A stretch of 7,065 nucleotides of DNA, from positions 1-7,065 of the forward strand of contig JAGVUS010000083.1 of assembly GCA_019136175.1 (NCBI GenBank). The letters are read 5' to 3'. A program made the position numbers and the translations under genes. Shown piece after piece: positions 5,303 through 7,065 of the stretch; the first letter of the stretch is position 1, and every line of letters starts with the position of its first letter. This DNA is from Chloroflexota bacterium (GTDB lineage: Bacteria > Chloroflexota > Anaerolineae > Anaerolineales > Anaerolineaceae). The notes below the pieces were generated by a model, which did not search any database, had not been told where the DNA came from, and saw nothing but the letters and a program-made list of their open reading frames with translations.

Positions 5303-5803
5303 ATGGGTAACAATCTCGTATCTTATGACAACGTTGTGATGCTGCTGGCACCGCAGGACATCGCCGGAAACGCAACCGCTTCCACCTACCTTGACCTCAA
5401 GACTGCGAATGACTGCATGATTTACGTCATGGTGGGCGGTATCACAACCGCAAGCGCAGACCAGACCGCTGGACCGGTTATCACCATCCAGGCGTCTACC
5501 GCTGCTGCATCCAACGCCACCGAAACCAATTATGAATTTCTGTACCGGCTTTCTGGTGCAGTCCAGAGCAATACCTGGACAGCCCCCGCATCTGCAACCG
5601 CTGGCGTGGATTTGACCGTGACCGGGGATAACAAAATCCTGGCAATCAAGGTTGATCCTGCAGGTGTTGCCGCACTCGGCGCAGACTTCCGCTATGTTCG
5701 TGTAGTGGTGACCCCTGGCACCGGCGGGGCAACCTGTCTTGTCAGCGTCATGGCTGCAATTGACACGCGTTACAAGCAGACCACCTTCGTGTCTGCGACC
5801 TAA
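5303..5803 (+). CDS. Small beta-rich protein, putative capsid decoration/accessory protein
   Basis: The product is 166 residues, rich in Ala, Thr, Val and Gly and poor in Lys/Arg, with alternating hydrophobic stretches typical of beta strands: MIYVMVGGI (39-47), VITIQAS (59-65), KILAIKVDP (111-119), RYVRVVVTP (130-138) and CLVSVMAAID (145-154). There is no signal peptide or membrane segment. It opens with YDNVVMLLAPQDI and ends in an Arg-Tyr tail; I have a general sense of such proteins following capsid genes in phage genomes but cannot name a family with certainty. The close link to the capsid gene (12 bases between stop and start, own strong ribosome binding site) and the composition suggest a structural protein made in quantity, most likely a head decoration or stabilising protein. 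A tail or head-completion role cannot be excluded. Confidence 0.5.
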   Translation: MGNNLVSYDNVVMLLAPQDIAGNATASTYLDLKTANDCMIYVMVGGITTASADQTAGPVITIQASTAAASNATETNYEFLYRLSGAVQSNTWTAPASATAGVDLTVTGDNKILAIKVDPAGVAALGADFRYVRVVVTPGTGGATCLVSVMAAIDTRYKQTTFVSAT

Positions 5804-5811
5804 CTACTCCA

Positions 5812-5854
5812 TGCTGTTCGGGGGGCGGGTACTATCACCGTCCCCCGGATAGCA
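5812..5854 (+). other. Strong intergenic hairpin without U-tract
   Basis: Bases 5812-5828 pair with 5838-5854: 17 consecutive pairs, three of them G-U, around a 9-base loop. The core is a G-run (5820-5825) facing five C residues. What follows is AAAGGG, not T, on the plus strand, and no T-run flanks it on the other strand, so it is not a standard intrinsic terminator. It begins eight bases after the stop at 5801-5803 and ends four bases before the GGG of the next ribosome binding site. It may protect the 3' end of the capsid mRNA or reduce expression of the next gene. Confidence 0.7.
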
Positions 5855-5865
5855 AAAGGGCAATT

Positions 5866-6714
5866 ATGCGAATTGGCAATAATCCAATGCGAGGCAAGAC
5901 TATCAGCCACACCATGCCGGGTGAAGTGGCAACGGTGGTGACGCACCTGCCGAACCAGGAAGGCTACCACGCCCAGCGGCTTGAAGTTGTCCAGACCTGC
6001 CTGAAAAGTATGCGCAACGGCGCAGGCGTCCCCGTCCTGGTATGGGATAACGGATCGTGCCAGGAACTGCGTGACTGGCTGCTGGACGACTACCGCCCGG
6101 ACTTCCTGGTGTTGTCTGACAACGTAGGAAAGCACAATGCGCAGAAGTCCATCGCCAACCTGTTTCCGCCGGAAACCATTATCGGCTTTTCAGATGACGA
6201 CATGCTATTTTGGCGCGGCTGGTGGAGTGAGAGCATTCGGCTGCTAAAAGGATTTCCCAACGTTGGCGCGGTATCCGCCTGGTATGCCCGAACTGCAACA
6301 AAATGGGGGATTGGCAGCACACTGGAATGGGCGGGGGGTGAAGCCCTGGTAGAATGCGGGAATTTCACACCGATTGAGCATGAGATTGATTATGCCCGGT
6401 CGGTCGGGCTGCAAGTTGACCCGCATATCACCCGCATATCCAGCCTGTGTGATTACAAGATCACCTATAAGGGGATGACCTGCTACGCATCGGCGCAGCA
6501 CTGCCAATTTATCACCCGTGCCGGGGTGATTGGCAGATATTTACATTGGAGCGACCAGGCGATGATGGGGCAGAAAGAACTGGACGAGCGGGTGGACGCA
6601 GACGGTTACTTGCGCCTGACGACTTTCACCCGGTTGGCGTTGCACATGGGGAACATCATTGATGACGAAATACGGGAACGAATAGGAGACGCAATTGGCA
6701 CAGCTATGGTATAA
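5866..6714 (+). CDS. GT-A fold glycosyltransferase (GT2-like)
   Basis: The product is 282 residues. The start is chosen for AAAAGGG (5854-5860) five bases upstream, a weaker site than its neighbours have. The core follows the GT-A pattern: VATVVTHLPN strand at 21-30, VPVLVWDNGS (55-64) as the nucleotide-binding strand, SDNVGKHNAQKSI (84-96), and IIGFSDDDM (105-113), whose Asp110-112 form the DxD motif that binds metal and the nucleotide sugar. The C-terminal part has LDERVDADGYLRL (239-251) and LALHMGN (257-263), where a late His is often a metal ligand. No membrane segment is seen, so it probably acts in the cytoplasm. Donor and acceptor cannot be read from the sequence. Its place directly after the capsid genes and overlapping a methyltransferase suggests modification of a virion protein or of a surface glycan. 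Confidence 0.75.
   Translation: MRIGNNPMRGKTISHTMPGEVATVVTHLPNQEGYHAQRLEVVQTCLKSMRNGAGVPVLVWDNGSCQELRDWLLDDYRPDFLVLSDNVGKHNAQKSIANLFPPETIIGFSDDDMLFWRGWWSESIRLLKGFPNVGAVSAWYARTATKWGIGSTLEWAGGEALVECGNFTPIEHEIDYARSVGLQVDPHITRISSLCDYKITYKGMTCYASAQHCQFITRAGVIGRYLHWSDQAMMGQKELDERVDADGYLRLTTFTRLALHMGNIIDDEIRERIGDAIGTAMV
6684..6688 (+). promoter_or_regulatory. Ribosome binding site setting a TTG start
   Basis: AGGAG lies six bases before TTG 6695 inside the end of the glycosyltransferase gene. The next in-frame ATG is 35 codons later, just before the SAM-binding motif, so TTG is the better start. Confidence 0.65.
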
Positions 6715-7065
6715 GCCCAGCCCGCCTGACGAGGTACACGATACCCCCTGGTTATCACCGGACGCCACACGCTATTTAGAGAGCCTGCTGCGCCCGAATA
6801 TGCACGTCCTGGAACACGGCAGCGGCGGCAGCACCATCTGGCTGGCAAAGCGGGTGGAACTGGTGACGGCAGTGGAACATGACCCTGACTGGCACCGGGC
6901 GGTCAAGTCCGTTGCCCCTTCCAATGCCAATGTCATTCTATGGGACAAACCAAGACTGCCAAAACTGCGCCCGCCTTATGACCTGGTACTGGTGGATGGC
7001 GAGCCGGTAGAGGAACGCGCCTACTATATCCGGGCAGCGGAAAAGTTAGCCAAGCCCGGCGGCGT
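6695..7065 (+). CDS. Class I SAM-dependent methyltransferase (partial, runs off the window)
   Basis: An open frame of 123 full codons starts at TTG 6695, overlaps the glycosyltransferase end by 20 bases, and continues past the window edge. Motif I is HVLEHGSGGSTIWLA (37-51), the SAM-binding Glu-x-Gly-x-Gly loop. VTAVEHDPDW (57-66) supplies the acidic residue that usually contacts the SAM ribose. YDLVLVDGE (95-103) is the motif IV region, and LAKPGG at the very end matches the segment after helix E. The GSGGST/VEHD-W variant is one I associate with small methyltransferases encoded beside glycosyltransferases, which would fit sugar O-methylation; the substrate is inference. The initiation codon is unusual but is supported by AGGAG. 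The 20-base overlap suggests translational coupling with the glycosyltransferase, so the two probably act in one modification pathway. Confidence 0.8.
   Translation, partial: MAQLWYKPSPPDEVHDTPWLSPDATRYLESLLRPNMHVLEHGSGGSTIWLAKRVELVTAVEHDPDWHRAVKSVAPSNANVILWDKPRLPKLRPPYDLVLVDGEPVEERAYYIRAAEKLAKPGG

Noticed and set aside
5812..5865. Rho-independent terminator after the decoration-like gene
   Set aside because: The hairpin is strong but is followed by AAAGGG, and no T-run exists on either strand.
1..7065. Gene transfer agent rather than a phage
   Set aside because: Terminase-portal-protease-capsid order is shared, but the MuF-type gene, the protease-capsid fusion and the sugar-modifying genes do not resemble the known alphaproteobacterial agents. 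The window alone cannot fully exclude it.

Overview
The window is the head-assembly block of a tailed double-stranded DNA phage or prophage with an HK97-type capsid. All genes lie on the plus strand, tightly packed and mostly behind strong Shine-Dalgarno sites. No integrase, tRNA, attachment site or clear host gene is present, so neither the host nor the lysogenic state can be decided. The DNA is moderately GC-rich by eye, and the strong GGAGG sites and sigma70-type promoter fit a bacterial host.

Layout: (1) the last 55 codons of the large terminase (1-168); (2) an HK97-family portal protein (177-1943) with a long C-terminal extension ending in PVVNV repeats; (3) a Mu F / SPP1 gp7-type minor head protein (1946-2758); (4) an HK97 gp10-like protein (2758-3231); (5) a 190-base non-coding gap (3232-3421) with a near-consensus promoter, a structured leader or small RNA of about 130 nt, and a strong terminator-like hairpin; (6) a prohead protease fused in frame to the major capsid protein (3422-5290); (7) a small beta-rich protein, possibly capsid decoration (5303-5803); (8) a strong hairpin without a U-tract; (9) a GT-A type glycosyltransferase (5866-6714); (10) the first 123 codons of a class I SAM-dependent methyltransferase with a TTG start (6695 to the window end).

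How they work together: terminase pumps DNA through the portal. The MuF-type protein and the gp10-like protein act at the portal vertex or head-tail joint. The protease matures the shell built from the capsid protein. The glycosyltransferase and methyltransferase may modify virion proteins, a glycan or host surface sugars.

Three points stand out. First, both the portal and the protease-capsid genes carry an in-frame internal ATG behind a near-perfect Shine-Dalgarno site, so each may make a full-length fusion plus a separate C-terminal protein (112 aa and 386 aa). Second, the gap before the capsid gene looks like a self-contained transcription unit or attenuator with two mutually exclusive hairpins. 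Third, the glycosyltransferase/methyltransferase pair sits directly behind the capsid genes.
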